From positions 2,858,501 through 2,922,500 of the forward strand of contig NZ_OY762269.1 of the NCBI RefSeq assembly GCF_963665245.1: a DNA stretch of 64,000 nt. Direction: 5' to 3'. The notes under the pieces are model-generated. The model searched no databases and was not told where the DNA came from. It saw only the letters and a program-made list of their open reading frames with translations. Origin of the DNA: an uncultured Paludibaculum sp. GTDB taxonomy: Bacteria > Acidobacteriota > Terriglobia > Bryobacterales > Bryobacteraceae. This document shows, piece by piece, positions 41,005-49,484 of this stretch. Within the stretch, counting starts at the first letter, position 1, and every line of letters begins with the position of its first letter. The position numbers were made by a program, and so were the translations under genes.

Positions 41005-43424
41005 TCAGCGCGCCGCTGGCGCAGGCGAGACCGAGCATTGAGCAAGGCTCTCGTCGACCTCCCGCGTCGGCTTGTTCAAGGCGCGGTAGAGGCTTCTGCC
41101 GCGCAGCAGCCAGGGCTGGGCCAGGGCGCACGAGGGCCATACTTTCCTGTAACAGAGACCGATGTTCCAGCAGGCGTCCGCCAGCGCGAGGGTGCCGACG
41201 CTCCTGTCGGGTAGGGAACTCACCATGGCTTCGCCCGCCAGCACGGACCTGTGGAAGGCTTGCACGGCCTCTCCACGCTGGCCGTTCCGCGCGAGCGTGC
41301 AGCCCAGGCGATACTCCACCGAAACCAGGGCCGTGGCCGCCCGTGCGTCGCGAGGGTCCGCGGCGGCCATCGTGGCGCGGATGGCTCGGGCCTTACGGTA
41401 TGCCTCCACGGCAGCCGGCAGTTGGTTCATGCGAGCCAGGATGAAGCCGGTATCCGAGTAACCGTAGGACAGGTCGAGCCTGGCGCGGCCGTTGGCGGGC
41501 TGTTCGCGCACACGCTGCTCGTCGATGGCAGTGGCTGCCTTGTACTCACGAATGGCCTCGTCCAGCGCGCCTGTCTGGATAAGCACCGCGCCCAGCGATT
41601 TGCGAATGAGCGCGACGTTGCCGGGCGTTGACCCAGCCGAATTGGCAAGTGCGCGCCGATAATAGCCGACCGACTCCTGGTATCGGGATTGACCCGCCAG
41701 CACGCGCGCCATGGCGAACTCCGATTTCTGCAGATCGTCGAGTACCTTGGCGTCGCTCGGGCGCTCCCTGTGTAGTTGTTCCATCAATGCCAAGGAGCGT
41801 TGCGCGTGCGCCATCCGATCCTGTCCGTCGTTGCCCTGGAAGGCAAACTGGCGGTTGGCCTTCGCCAGGTCGCCACGGATCTCGACGGAGCCGGGCGCCG
41901 AAGCCAGCGCACCTTCCAGCAAGGACGTCGCTTTGTTAAGACTCTGCCGCGCGGCGCGCGGATCGCCCAGATTCGAGGCGCCGCCGACACCCTGCAGTTC
42001 GGCCGCCCGCATGTAGGCGTTGGCCAGGTCCCGCTGCAGTCCAGGGTTCGACGCAGCTTCACTCGAGAGTGCGCCCAGATACTCAAGGCTGCGGCGTAGC
42101 AGCAGTTCGCGCGCCTTGGTTGAGCCGGCCAGATCCTGAATCTCGTCCGTGACTTCGTAGAGCAGCGAATCGGCCAGATGGCGGGCGAGCTCAAAGCGCC
42201 GCTCCGCCAGCGCCCGCTGCCGGCGTGCGTCGCGGGCCTGCCACAACGCGAGGGTCAGTCCGGCCGCCAGCGCCAAAACCACGGCTACGGAAGCACCTAC
42301 CAGGGTTCTATTACGCCGGGCGAACTTCGAGAACCGGTACGACACAGAGGCTTGCCTGGCCAACACGGGCAGGCCCTCCAGATAGCGCCGGATGTCCGCC
42401 GCCAACTCCTCGACGTGGGCGTAGCGTCTCAGCCTGTCCTTCTCCAGCGCCTTGAGAACAATGTTGTCCAGGTCTCCACGTAGTTGCCGTGCGGTATGTC
42501 CGGTTCGCCAGCAGCGGTGCTGGGGCGCACGACGTCCTCCGTGCAGACGACGCGTTCCATCTCGGCGGCCGTGCGCGCCGTGAAGCGATGGGGCTTGGCG
42601 CCGGCGAGAAGCTCGTACAGCACCGCACCCAGCGAATAGACGTCCGAGGAGGTCGAAGGCGGGTCGCCGCGCACCTGTTCCGGGCTGGCGTAGTCCGGGG
42701 TGAGGGCCCGGGTTCCCGCTTGCGTCAGACCCCATCCAGTCTCGTCACCCTCTACCGAGAGTAGCTTCGCAATTCCAAAATCGAGGAGCTTCGGTACGCC
42801 TTCGGGCGTGATCAGGATGTTCGAGGGCTTGAGGTCGCGGTGGACCACGAGATTGCCATGGGCGTGCGCGACGGCCTGGCAGACGATGAGAAACAACTTG
42901 AGCCGGGACCGGAGCGGCAGATGCTGCCCGGTACAATACTCCGTGATCGGTGTGCCATCCACCCACTCCATCACGAGGTATGGCCGTCCGTCGGCGGTCG
43001 TGCCTCCGTCCAGCAGATGAGCGATGTTGGGGTGGTTCAGCAGGGCCAGCACCTGCCGCTCCTGCCGGAAGCGTGCCAGCAACACACCTGTTTCGATCTC
43101 GGGCCGCACCATCTTCAGGGCGACCAACTGCCGGTAGTCGTCCTCACGAACGGCCTTGTAGACAAGCCCCATGCCGCCACGAACCGCGTCATCGAGGATG
43201 ACGTACGGGCCGACCTTCGAGTCGCGCCGCAGCAGCGGCTCCTGAACGGCCGGCTCCAGAAAGTCACCAGCGGCCTCCATGGCGGCCAGCATTCTCTCCA
43301 CGTCGGCACGCAGTTCGCCGTCGCCCGCACAGCTCTCTTCCACACACTGCGCGCGCTGTTCCTGTGCCAATGGCATGGCTACGTGGAGGATTTCACGAAC
43401 GCGCCGCCAGCGTTCAGCAGTCAC
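41005..43424 (-). pseudogene. Serine/threonine kinase-TPR protein, one-base frameshift
   Basis: Two reading frames together encode one acidobacterial-type kinase. From GTG 43424 the frame gives an N-terminal helix, the kinase with VALKMV, VVHRDLKPSNI and LLDFGIAK, and the ASPEQ motif, ending near 42490. The -1 frame continues with RQLRGDLDNIVLKALEKDRL, a membrane helix (VGASVAVVLALAAGLTLAL) and ~350 residues of TPR-like helices to 41005. One base appears lost within about 42484-42496 (CCGCACGGC), so the membrane anchor and TPR part are not translated unless frameshifting occurs. The start overlaps the sigma factor stop, forming an operon. Confidence 0.8.
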
Positions 43425-44005
43425 CGCGCGTCTCCTCCGGACCCATTCATCTGGTCGAAGAGCCAGGCCTTGGCCGTGACCCAGTGACGCTGCACGGTGG
43501 AAACAGAAACGCCCAGAGCCTCGGCTGTTTCGGGAATGGTCAACCCCGTGAAGAAACGCAGTTCCACCACCTGGGCCTGCTGGGTGTCCAGGTCCGCTAG
43601 AGCATTCAGCGCATCGTCCAAGGCCACCAGATCGACTTCGCGACTCGTCGGGAGCCCTGCCGCCTCATCCAACACCATTTTCTGCAGGGATCCGCCTCGC
43701 TTTTCCGTGCGCCGCCCCCGCGCGTGATCCACCAGGATGTTGCGGATCATCCGGGCGGCCACCGCGAAGAAGTGCGCACGGTCCTTCCACTGGACCCGCT
43801 CCTGGTTCACCATGCGCAGGTATGCTTCGTGAACAAGAGCCGTGCCGGAGAGGGTGTGGCCTGCCGATTCGTGGAGTATGTGATGCCGGGCGACGGCGCG
43901 CAACTCCTCATAGACCAGCGGCATCAGGCGGTTGAGTGCACCACGGTCCCCATTGCTCCATTCGACGAGCATCTGAGTGACGTCCGGTTGTATCATCGCC
44001 TCCAC
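43421..44005 (-). CDS. ECF sigma factor, Sig-70_X6 (TIGR02999) type
   Basis: A 194-residue sigma factor of the group expanded in Acidobacteriota and Planctomycetes. ALNRLMPLVYEELRAVARHH, LSGTALVHEAYLRM and AHFFAVAARMIRNILVDHAR are region 2 landmarks of this type; region 4 is QQAQVVELRFFTGLTIPETA and VSVSTVQRHWVTAKAWL. The start is GTG 44005 or ATG 43996; GGTGGAGGCG lies close. TAAAAT at about 44022-44027 is a likely -10. The stop overlaps the kinase start, a common pairing in which the kinase is thought to control the sigma factor. Confidence 0.92.
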   Translation of the reverse strand: MEAMIQPDVTQMLVEWSNGDRGALNRLMPLVYEELRAVARHHILHESAGHTLSGTALVHEAYLRMVNQERVQWKDRAHFFAVAARMIRNILVDHARGRRTEKRGGSLQKMVLDEAAGLPTSREVDLVALDDALNALADLDTQQAQVVELRFFTGLTIPETAEALGVSVSTVQRHWVTAKAWLFDQMNGSGGDAR

Positions 44006-44114
44006 CCACCTGTCGGGAAAAATTTTACCATGTTGACTGAACTCAGCCCTGCGAGTGGCACCAGCCCACCGCGGGTGTGCCCACCGAAATCGGCGATCCG
44101 CCAGGTTCCCCCGC

Positions 44115-44120
44115 TAGAAT
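44115..44120 (+). promoter_or_regulatory. -10 element of the CocE/NonD gene
   Basis: TAGAAT followed by six bases and ATG 44127, without a ribosome site, so a leaderless mRNA is likely. Confidence 0.5.
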
Positions 44121-44126
44121 TAAAAG

Positions 44127-46076
44127 ATGCGTCTCCCTTACCCGCTGGACATGCAACCTTCTCGCTTCTCCCTGCTGCCGCTGGCGCTCCTCGGCCTACT
44201 CTCCGTGGCGCCGCCAGTTGCCGCGCAGCAGGCCGCTCCGCCCGGCGGGAACGATGTCCCCAAACAGTTCCAGGCGCCCACGGCAAGTGACGACTACGTC
44301 CGCCGTGAAGTGATGATCCCCATGCGGGACGGTGTGAAGCTCTTCACTTCCATCGTCATCCCCAAGGGTGCGCATGATGCCCCCATCCTCTTTACCCGGA
44401 CGCCCTATAACGCCTTCGGCCGCACCCGGCGCAACCAGAGCCCACATATGCTTTCCACTTTGCCGCAGGGTGACGAGGTCTTCGTGCAGGCGGGCTATAT
44501 CCGCGTATTCCAGGACGTGCGAGGCAAGCACAAGTCGGAAGGTGACTACGTAATGACCCGGCCCGTGCGCGGCCCCCTGAACTCGACTGCCACCGATCAC
44601 GTCACCGACGCCTACGACGCCATAGACTGGCTGGTGAAGAATGTGCCCGAGTCCAATGGCCGTGTCGGTATGCTCGGCTCCTCCTATGAGGGCTTCACGG
44701 TGGTGATGGCCCTGCTCGGACCGCATCCCGCCCTGAAGGTGGCCGCGCCCGAAAGCCCGATGGTCGACGGCTGGATGGGCGACGACTGGTTCCACTACGG
44801 AGCCTTCCGCCAGACCAACTACGACTACACGGCCGGTCAGACCGCCCAACGCGGCGGCGGCGAAGCGATCGCTCGCGGCGCCTACGACGACTACCAGGAG
44901 TTCCTGCGCGCCGGTTCCTCCGGAGCTTATGCCCGCGCTCATGGTCTCGACCAGTTGCCCTGGGTCCAGAAAATGACCGAGCATCCCGCCTACGACGAAT
45001 TCTGGCAGGGCCAGGCGTTGGACCGACTTGTGGCGGAGCGGCCCTCCAGCGTCCCCACCATGTGGATCCAGGGCCTTTGGGATCAGGAGGACATGTGGGG
45101 CGCCATCCACTGCTATCTTTCACTGAAGGCCAAAGGGCAGGCGGATCACAACTACCTGGTGATGGGCCCGTGGCGTCACAGCCAGGTGAACTACGACGCC
45201 TACAATCTCGGACCGCTCAAGTGGGAAGGGGATACCGCGCTACAGTTTCGCCGTGACGTCCTGCTGCCCTTCTTCAATCAGTACCTGAGGCCCGGCGCGC
45301 CCAAGGCCGACACTCCGCCGGTCTTCATCTACAACACTGGGGAGAACCATTGGGACCGCCTGAAGAGCTGGCCGCTGGCGTGTGAGTCCGGCTGCTCCGC
45401 GCCCATGAAGCCGCTCTATCTGCAAGCGGATTCCGGCCTGAGTTTCGACAAACCCGCACAGTCAAGCGGTGCGTCCGACACCTACGTCTCCGACCCCGCT
45501 AAGCCGATCCCGTACATCACGCGTCCGGTGCGCTTCGCCGATTCCGACCGCTGGAGGCAGTGGCTCGTCGCCGACCAACGTTTCGTGGCCGACCGGCCCG
45601 ACGTGCTTGTCTACGAGACCAACGCCCTCAGCGAACCTACGCGAATCAGCGGAGCCCCCGTGGCCGATCTCTATGCCGCCACTACCGGCACCGACGCGGA
45701 TTGGGTGGTGAAGCTGATCGACGTGTATCCCGACGAGGTGCCCAGTCAGCCCGAGATGGGCGGATATCAACTTGCCGTCTCGATGGACATCTTCCGGGGC
45801 CGTTATCGTGAGAGCTTCGAGCGTCCATCGCCGATTCCAGCCGGCAAGACGGAGCGCTACCGCTTCGTCCTGCCCACTACCAACCACGTATTCCTGCCGG
45901 GTCACCGGATCATGGTGCAGATCCAGTCGAGCTGGTTCCCACTTTACGACCGTAACCCGCAGACCTACGTTGCCAATATATTCATGGCCCAGCCTTCTGA
46001 CTATGTGAAGGCAACGCAGACGATCTTCCGAGGCAGCACGAGCGCCAGCGCAGTCTGGCTGCCACTGGTCCCTTAA
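44127..46076 (+). CDS. Exported CocE/NonD-family hydrolase (X-Pro peptidase-like)
   Basis: A 649-residue secreted alpha/beta hydrolase. The signal peptide covers FSLLPLALLGLLSVAPPVAAQ. The nucleophile Ser is in GMLGSSYEGFT, MIPMRDGVKLFTSIV and FTRTPYN are the typical N-terminal strands, and the C-terminal jelly-roll (APVADLYAATTGTDADWVVKL) completes the X-Pro dipeptidyl-peptidase S15 C-terminal domain. It may cleave acyl-amino-acid or dipeptide substrates, or cephalosporin esters as in glutaryl acylases. ATG 44127 follows TAGAAT by six bases; ATG 44151 is the alternative. It stands alone. Confidence 0.9.
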   Translation: MRLPYPLDMQPSRFSLLPLALLGLLSVAPPVAAQQAAPPGGNDVPKQFQAPTASDDYVRREVMIPMRDGVKLFTSIVIPKGAHDAPILFTRTPYNAFGRTRRNQSPHMLSTLPQGDEVFVQAGYIRVFQDVRGKHKSEGDYVMTRPVRGPLNSTATDHVTDAYDAIDWLVKNVPESNGRVGMLGSSYEGFTVVMALLGPHPALKVAAPESPMVDGWMGDDWFHYGAFRQTNYDYTAGQTAQRGGGEAIARGAYDDYQEFLRAGSSGAYARAHGLDQLPWVQKMTEHPAYDEFWQGQALDRLVAERPSSVPTMWIQGLWDQEDMWGAIHCYLSLKAKGQADHNYLVMGPWRHSQVNYDAYNLGPLKWEGDTALQFRRDVLLPFFNQYLRPGAPKADTPPVFIYNTGENHWDRLKSWPLACESGCSAPMKPLYLQADSGLSFDKPAQSSGASDTYVSDPAKPIPYITRPVRFADSDRWRQWLVADQRFVADRPDVLVYETNALSEPTRISGAPVADLYAATTGTDADWVVKLIDVYPDEVPSQPEMGGYQLAVSMDIFRGRYRESFERPSPIPAGKTERYRFVLPTTNHVFLPGHRIMVQIQSSWFPLYDRNPQTYVANIFMAQPSDYVKATQTIFRGSTSASAVWLPLVP

Positions 46077-46133
46077 CCAGATGCCCGCGGCTGGCGGATC
46101 GGCGCCGCCGGCCCTTCTCTCCTTTGGTCTCTT

Positions 46134-46670
46134 CTAGACCAGCACGGCCGAATAGCGTTCGTGGAACACGGCCATGTGCGCCAACTCGTGGCCGGCCGTC
46201 ATCCAGGCCAGCGCTCTGGCACTGGCGGGATGGTCGCTGGCCGTGCCCGTTCGCGACAGAGCTTCTCCATCCAGGCCGCGCAGCAGGCACAGCGTCGCGC
46301 TGCGCACCACCTGGAACTCCTCCACCAGTTCCGGCCACGGCTGCCGCGCGTGTGGGCCGTATTTCACATAGTCATCCTGTTCGAACCCAGGCAGCGGCGT
46401 GGCGTCGTTGCGCGCGATCCGCAGCACACGATAGGAGAAGATCCGCTCGGTATCGATCATGTGGCCGAGGACTTCCTTCACACTCCACTTGCCCTCGGCG
46501 TAGCGGTAGTTTGCCTGTTCCTCGCGCAACGGCGCGAGCAGTTGAACGGTGCTGACGACCTGCCCGCGCAGTCTCTCCAGGAGATCTCCGTCCGGGACCA
46601 GGTCGATGTAGCGGCCGAAATAGGGCGCGTGCTCACCCGCGCCAGGCCTGACAGTCCAGATGTCGCTCAT
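46134..46670 (-). CDS. Cytoplasmic DinB-family protein
   Basis: A 178-residue DinB/YfiT-like protein. EVLGHMIDTERIFSYRVLRI and TAGHELAHMAVFHERY give the three His ligands expected for the metal site, and NDATPLPGFEQDDYVKYG is usual in this branch. It is often annotated as a damage-inducible or mycothiol-related protein; function here is unknown. ATG 46670 directly follows GGAGAG, and CATACT lies six bases upstream, so the mRNA may be leaderless. It converges with the CocE/NonD gene. Confidence 0.85.
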   Translation of the reverse strand: MSDIWTVRPGAGEHAPYFGRYIDLVPDGDLLERLRGQVVSTVQLLAPLREEQANYRYAEGKWSVKEVLGHMIDTERIFSYRVLRIARNDATPLPGFEQDDYVKYGPHARQPWPELVEEFQVVRSATLCLLRGLDGEALSRTGTASDHPASARALAWMTAGHELAHMAVFHERYSAVLV

Positions 46671-46704
46671 CTCTCCAGTATGCCAAGCACGAGTGTCGCG
46701 TCGA

Positions 46705-47184
46705 CTACCCGGCCGCGTGAGCGAACGCCATGACGGACGGATGCACCAGGTCTTCCCAGTCCTCGGTGTTCATCTGGATCACGTCGCGATGAGTGCCCGC
46801 GTTGAAGCAGAGGGTCTCTTCCGACATCAGCAATCCGTCCACCCAGACCGGTATCTCATACAGGATGCCATTGCCAAATGGTGGCATGGCGCCCAGTTCG
46901 CAGTCGTGGAACAACTCCTGGAGCTCCCGCTCGGTCGCCAGGCGCAAGTGCTGGCTGCCGAGGGCGTTCCGGAGTTCCTCCAGGTCGACGACGCGGTCCG
47001 CCGGCAACACGGTCATCGCGTACCCGTCCTCCGAGTGGACGACAACCACCTTGGCGAACGTACGAGGCGGCAGATGATCGGCCCGGGCGGTTTCCCGAGC
47101 TGTGTAGGTGAGCGGATGACGGTCGTGCCGGTAGAAGATCTCACGCATTTCGAGAAGTGCTGTCAGACGGTCGAGTGTCTTCAT
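46705..47184 (-). CDS. YbaK/ProX-type aminoacyl-tRNA deacylase-like protein
   Basis: A 159-residue single-domain YbaK/EbsC protein. YRHDRHPLTYTARETARADH, FAKVVVVHSEDGYAMTVLPAD and AMPPFGNGILYEIPVWVDG match the family, whose members hydrolyse mischarged tRNA in trans; the conserved Lys of FAKVVV is the expected catalytic residue. AAGGAAAAAACC precedes ATG 47184. Its start overlaps the stop of the 49-aa ORF (ATGA), so both are translated together. Confidence 0.88.
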   Translation of the reverse strand: MKTLDRLTALLEMREIFYRHDRHPLTYTARETARADHLPPRTFAKVVVVHSEDGYAMTVLPADRVVDLEELRNALGSQHLRLATERELQELFHDCELGAMPPFGNGILYEIPVWVDGLLMSEETLCFNAGTHRDVIQMNTEDWEDLVHPSVMAFAHAAG

Positions 47185-47330
47185 GGTTTTTTCCTTGTGG
47201 GGTCCGGATTCTGGCGGCGCGACTTGGCTTTCTCGGCCGTGGGCCGGACATGAGCGGGTGTTGGAGCCTGGACCCGAATGCGGTCCACGGCCCACGTGCG
47301 GACGACGTGTGGATGGGTGGGGCGATCCAT
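47181..47330 (-). CDS. Small Pro/Arg-rich protein (49 aa), unknown
   Basis: A 49-residue ORF from ATG 47330 with an excellent AGGAGG four bases plus spacer upstream. It starts MDRPTHPHVVRTWAVDRIRV and ends PDPTRKKP, with a TGA that overlaps the ATG of the YbaK gene. The sequence is basic and proline-rich, without recognisable family. The strong ribosome site and the four-base overlap argue that it is translated and coupled to ybaK. It could be just a coupling ORF rather than a functional protein. Confidence 0.55.
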   Translation of the reverse strand: MDRPTHPHVVRTWAVDRIRVQAPTPAHVRPTAEKAKSRRQNPDPTRKKP

Positions 47331-47359
47331 AGTCCCTCCTGGTGGTCTTTGAACTTCGA

Positions 47360-47562
47360 TTACTCCGGGGGGCCGCCGGTGGAAACTCGCCTGATCAGAT
47401 TGTCCACCTGCTGCAATCGCATGCGCAGGGCTTCCCGGAAGATTCTCTTGTCGGTATGCCGGATTTCAGAGAGCAACTCACGTTGCTTGGCCTCCAGCAA
47501 TGGCAGATCAGCGCCCAGTCGTCATCGGTCAGGGCGGGTGGCTTGTCTTGCAACTGCACCAT
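47360..47562 (-). pseudogene. Small helical protein gene (~67 aa) with frameshift
   Basis: From ATG 47562 (AGGGGG upstream) the frame reads MVQLQDKPPALTDDDWALI, then loses sense; the -1 frame continues LPLLEAKQRELLSEIRHTDK and ends IRRVSTGGPPE at 47360. The joined sequence resembles a small alpha-helical protein common in Acidobacteriota (LLE..RELLxEIRHTDxxxFREAL), though I recall this family only by pattern. One base seems missing near 47500. It precedes the 49-aa ORF and ybaK on the same strand. Confidence 0.5.
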
Positions 47563-47655
47563 GTCTACCCCCTACTTCGAGGTTCCGGCCCCACCCTAAC
47601 TCCAAAACGCCCGGAATGGAAGGGGCAACCTTGAGGAACGTGGTACATAGAAAAG

Positions 47656-48726
47656 ATGGTTTTTCGGATTGGCCTTGTCTTCGCCTTGGCTTCGTATTCG
47701 CTCCTGGGCCAGGTACCCGCCTCCAGAATCCCCGCACTGGAAAGGATCGCGGTCAATGGCATGGAGCGGGGCCACATTCCCGCGCTGTCGATCTCGATCC
47801 AATCCGGCGATAGGCCGGACTACGCGTCTGCCTGGGGTTTCAGCGATCTGGAGAACTTCGTGCCGGCCACTCCGCGCACCATCTTTCGTCTGGCCTCCCT
47901 CTCAAAACCCTTCACCGCCGTCGCCGCCCTCAAGCTGGTGGAAGCCGGGAAACTGGATTTGGACGCCGAGATCCAGAACTACTTGCCCTCTTTTCCCAGG
48001 AAACAGTGGCCCGTCACGATGCGTGAACTCCTGTCGCATCTCAGCGGGATCCGCGCGTACGAGGGCGATGAAATAAGCATCACCCGGCACTATGGGGATG
48101 TTATCGGTGGCTTGGAGATCTTCGAGAAAGATCCCCTGCTGCATGAGCCCGGGACGAAGTATTTCTATTCCACCTACGGCTTTAATGTGGCTGGGGCGGT
48201 CGTTCAGGCAATCTCCGGCATGCCCTTTGCGGCCTTTGTGGAAGAGAACATTCTCCGGCCGTCGGGCGCGGTCACCATGCGTCCGGACAGCGTGTTCGAC
48301 ATTATCCCCAACCGCGCTCGCGGCTACTATCTGCCGGCCGATGGGAAGCTTCAAAACTGCGGGCTAGCCGACACGGGCTACAAGCTGCCGGGTGGAGGCT
48401 GGGTAGCGGCCGCCACCGATATTACCCAGTTCGCCCGGGCGCTGATGGACGAAAAACTGTTAAACCCCGAAACCATGCATATGATGTGGAGCTCTAATAA
48501 ACTAAAGGATGGTTCGACCAATAGCTATGGGCTCGGGTGGAACAATGAGCGCCACAACGGCCTGCGCCTCGCCACCCATAGCGGAGGCCAGCAAGGTACG
48601 AGCACCTTCCTCATATTGTGCCCTGAAAGGAAGATCTCAGTCGTAGTTCTGGCGAATCTGGAAAGTGCGCCGGTCCGGGAAATCGCACTGGAACTGTTCG
48701 ACGAGATGGTTGGATCCTCAAAGTGA
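47656..48726 (+). CDS. Exported serine beta-lactamase-like hydrolase
   Basis: A 356-residue protein of the beta-lactamase/penicillin-binding family (class C/LACTB type). The signal peptide ends near SYSLLGQ. The nucleophile motif SxxK is SLSK in RLASLSKPFTAVAAL; the second motif is in KYFYSTYGFNVAG, and HSGG near the C-terminus replaces KTG. LLSHLSGI and EPGTKYFYS are typical. It may act on peptidoglycan peptides or esters rather than antibiotics. A weak TACATA lies six bases before ATG 47656. The next gene overlaps its stop. Confidence 0.88.
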   Translation: MVFRIGLVFALASYSLLGQVPASRIPALERIAVNGMERGHIPALSISIQSGDRPDYASAWGFSDLENFVPATPRTIFRLASLSKPFTAVAALKLVEAGKLDLDAEIQNYLPSFPRKQWPVTMRELLSHLSGIRAYEGDEISITRHYGDVIGGLEIFEKDPLLHEPGTKYFYSTYGFNVAGAVVQAISGMPFAAFVEENILRPSGAVTMRPDSVFDIIPNRARGYYLPADGKLQNCGLADTGYKLPGGGWVAAATDITQFARALMDEKLLNPETMHMMWSSNKLKDGSTNSYGLGWNNERHNGLRLATHSGGQQGTSTFLILCPERKISVVVLANLESAPVREIALELFDEMVGSSK

Positions 48727-49481
48727 AATCTGTCCTGGCCCTGCTTCTACTGCCCGCTTCGGTATTCGCTACTGAGCTGTCGTCCAAAACGTTACAGGAG
48801 TTTCAGGCCTATATGGAAGTGGCGGACCGCGCAGTACAGAACCGCCCCCACAACCGGAACTCCTACTTGCCGGCAACCGCCGAGTCGGGTCCCCAGATTA
48901 TGCCCTACAACGGCCATGGACCCAGGGGGCTCACCTCGGGCCTGGTCCACGATTGGGTGGGTGCGATCTTCGTGCCCAAAGCCAAGGCGTCCGATGCGAT
49001 TGCTGTACTCCAGGATGTGAATCGCTACAAGGACATCTATGCCCCTGACGTCATCGATTCCAAGGTACTCAAGCGCGACGGAGACCACATCGTGGCCTCC
49101 ATGCGGGTGGTGAAGAAGAAAGTCATCACCGTCGTACTCGACACCGACTACGACGTGGAGTACCGCCCGAAGGGCGATGGGCGCTATGAGGTCTGGTCGC
49201 GCAGCCGCCGCATTGTCGAAGTTGAGCACGCTGGTGGGGCTTCGGAGCATGTCAAACCGCCCGACACCGGCTACGGGTTCCTCTGGCGGCTCAATTCGTA
49301 CTGGTATATCGAAGAGCGCGACGGCGGAGTTTACATGGAATGCCGTGCGATCTCCCTTACCCGCGACATTCCGTTGGGCGTCGCCTGGGCTGTGAAGCCG
49401 ATGGTTACCAGCCTGCCCCGCGAATCACTGTTGGCGACGCTTGAGGACACTCGCGAAGCCGTCCAGGCCCGCCTGCGGTAG
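48723..49481 (+). CDS. Exported protein, START/SRPBCC-like, unknown
   Basis: A 252-residue protein with signal peptide (KSVLALLLLPASVFA). GLVHDWVGAIFVPKAKASDA, VLQDVNRYKDIYAPDVIDSK and GGVYMECRAISLTRDIPLG suggest the helix-grip (SRPBCC/START) fold often found in acidobacterial exported proteins. Similar proteins bind hydrophobic ligands, but none here is known. GTG 48723 overlaps the stop of the beta-lactamase-like gene by four bases. It converges with glcF. Confidence 0.65.
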   Translation: MKSVLALLLLPASVFATELSSKTLQEFQAYMEVADRAVQNRPHNRNSYLPATAESGPQIMPYNGHGPRGLTSGLVHDWVGAIFVPKAKASDAIAVLQDVNRYKDIYAPDVIDSKVLKRDGDHIVASMRVVKKKVITVVLDTDYDVEYRPKGDGRYEVWSRSRRIVEVEHAGGASEHVKPPDTGYGFLWRLNSYWYIEERDGGVYMECRAISLTRDIPLGVAWAVKPMVTSLPRESLLATLEDTREAVQARLR

Positions 49482-49484
49482 GCG

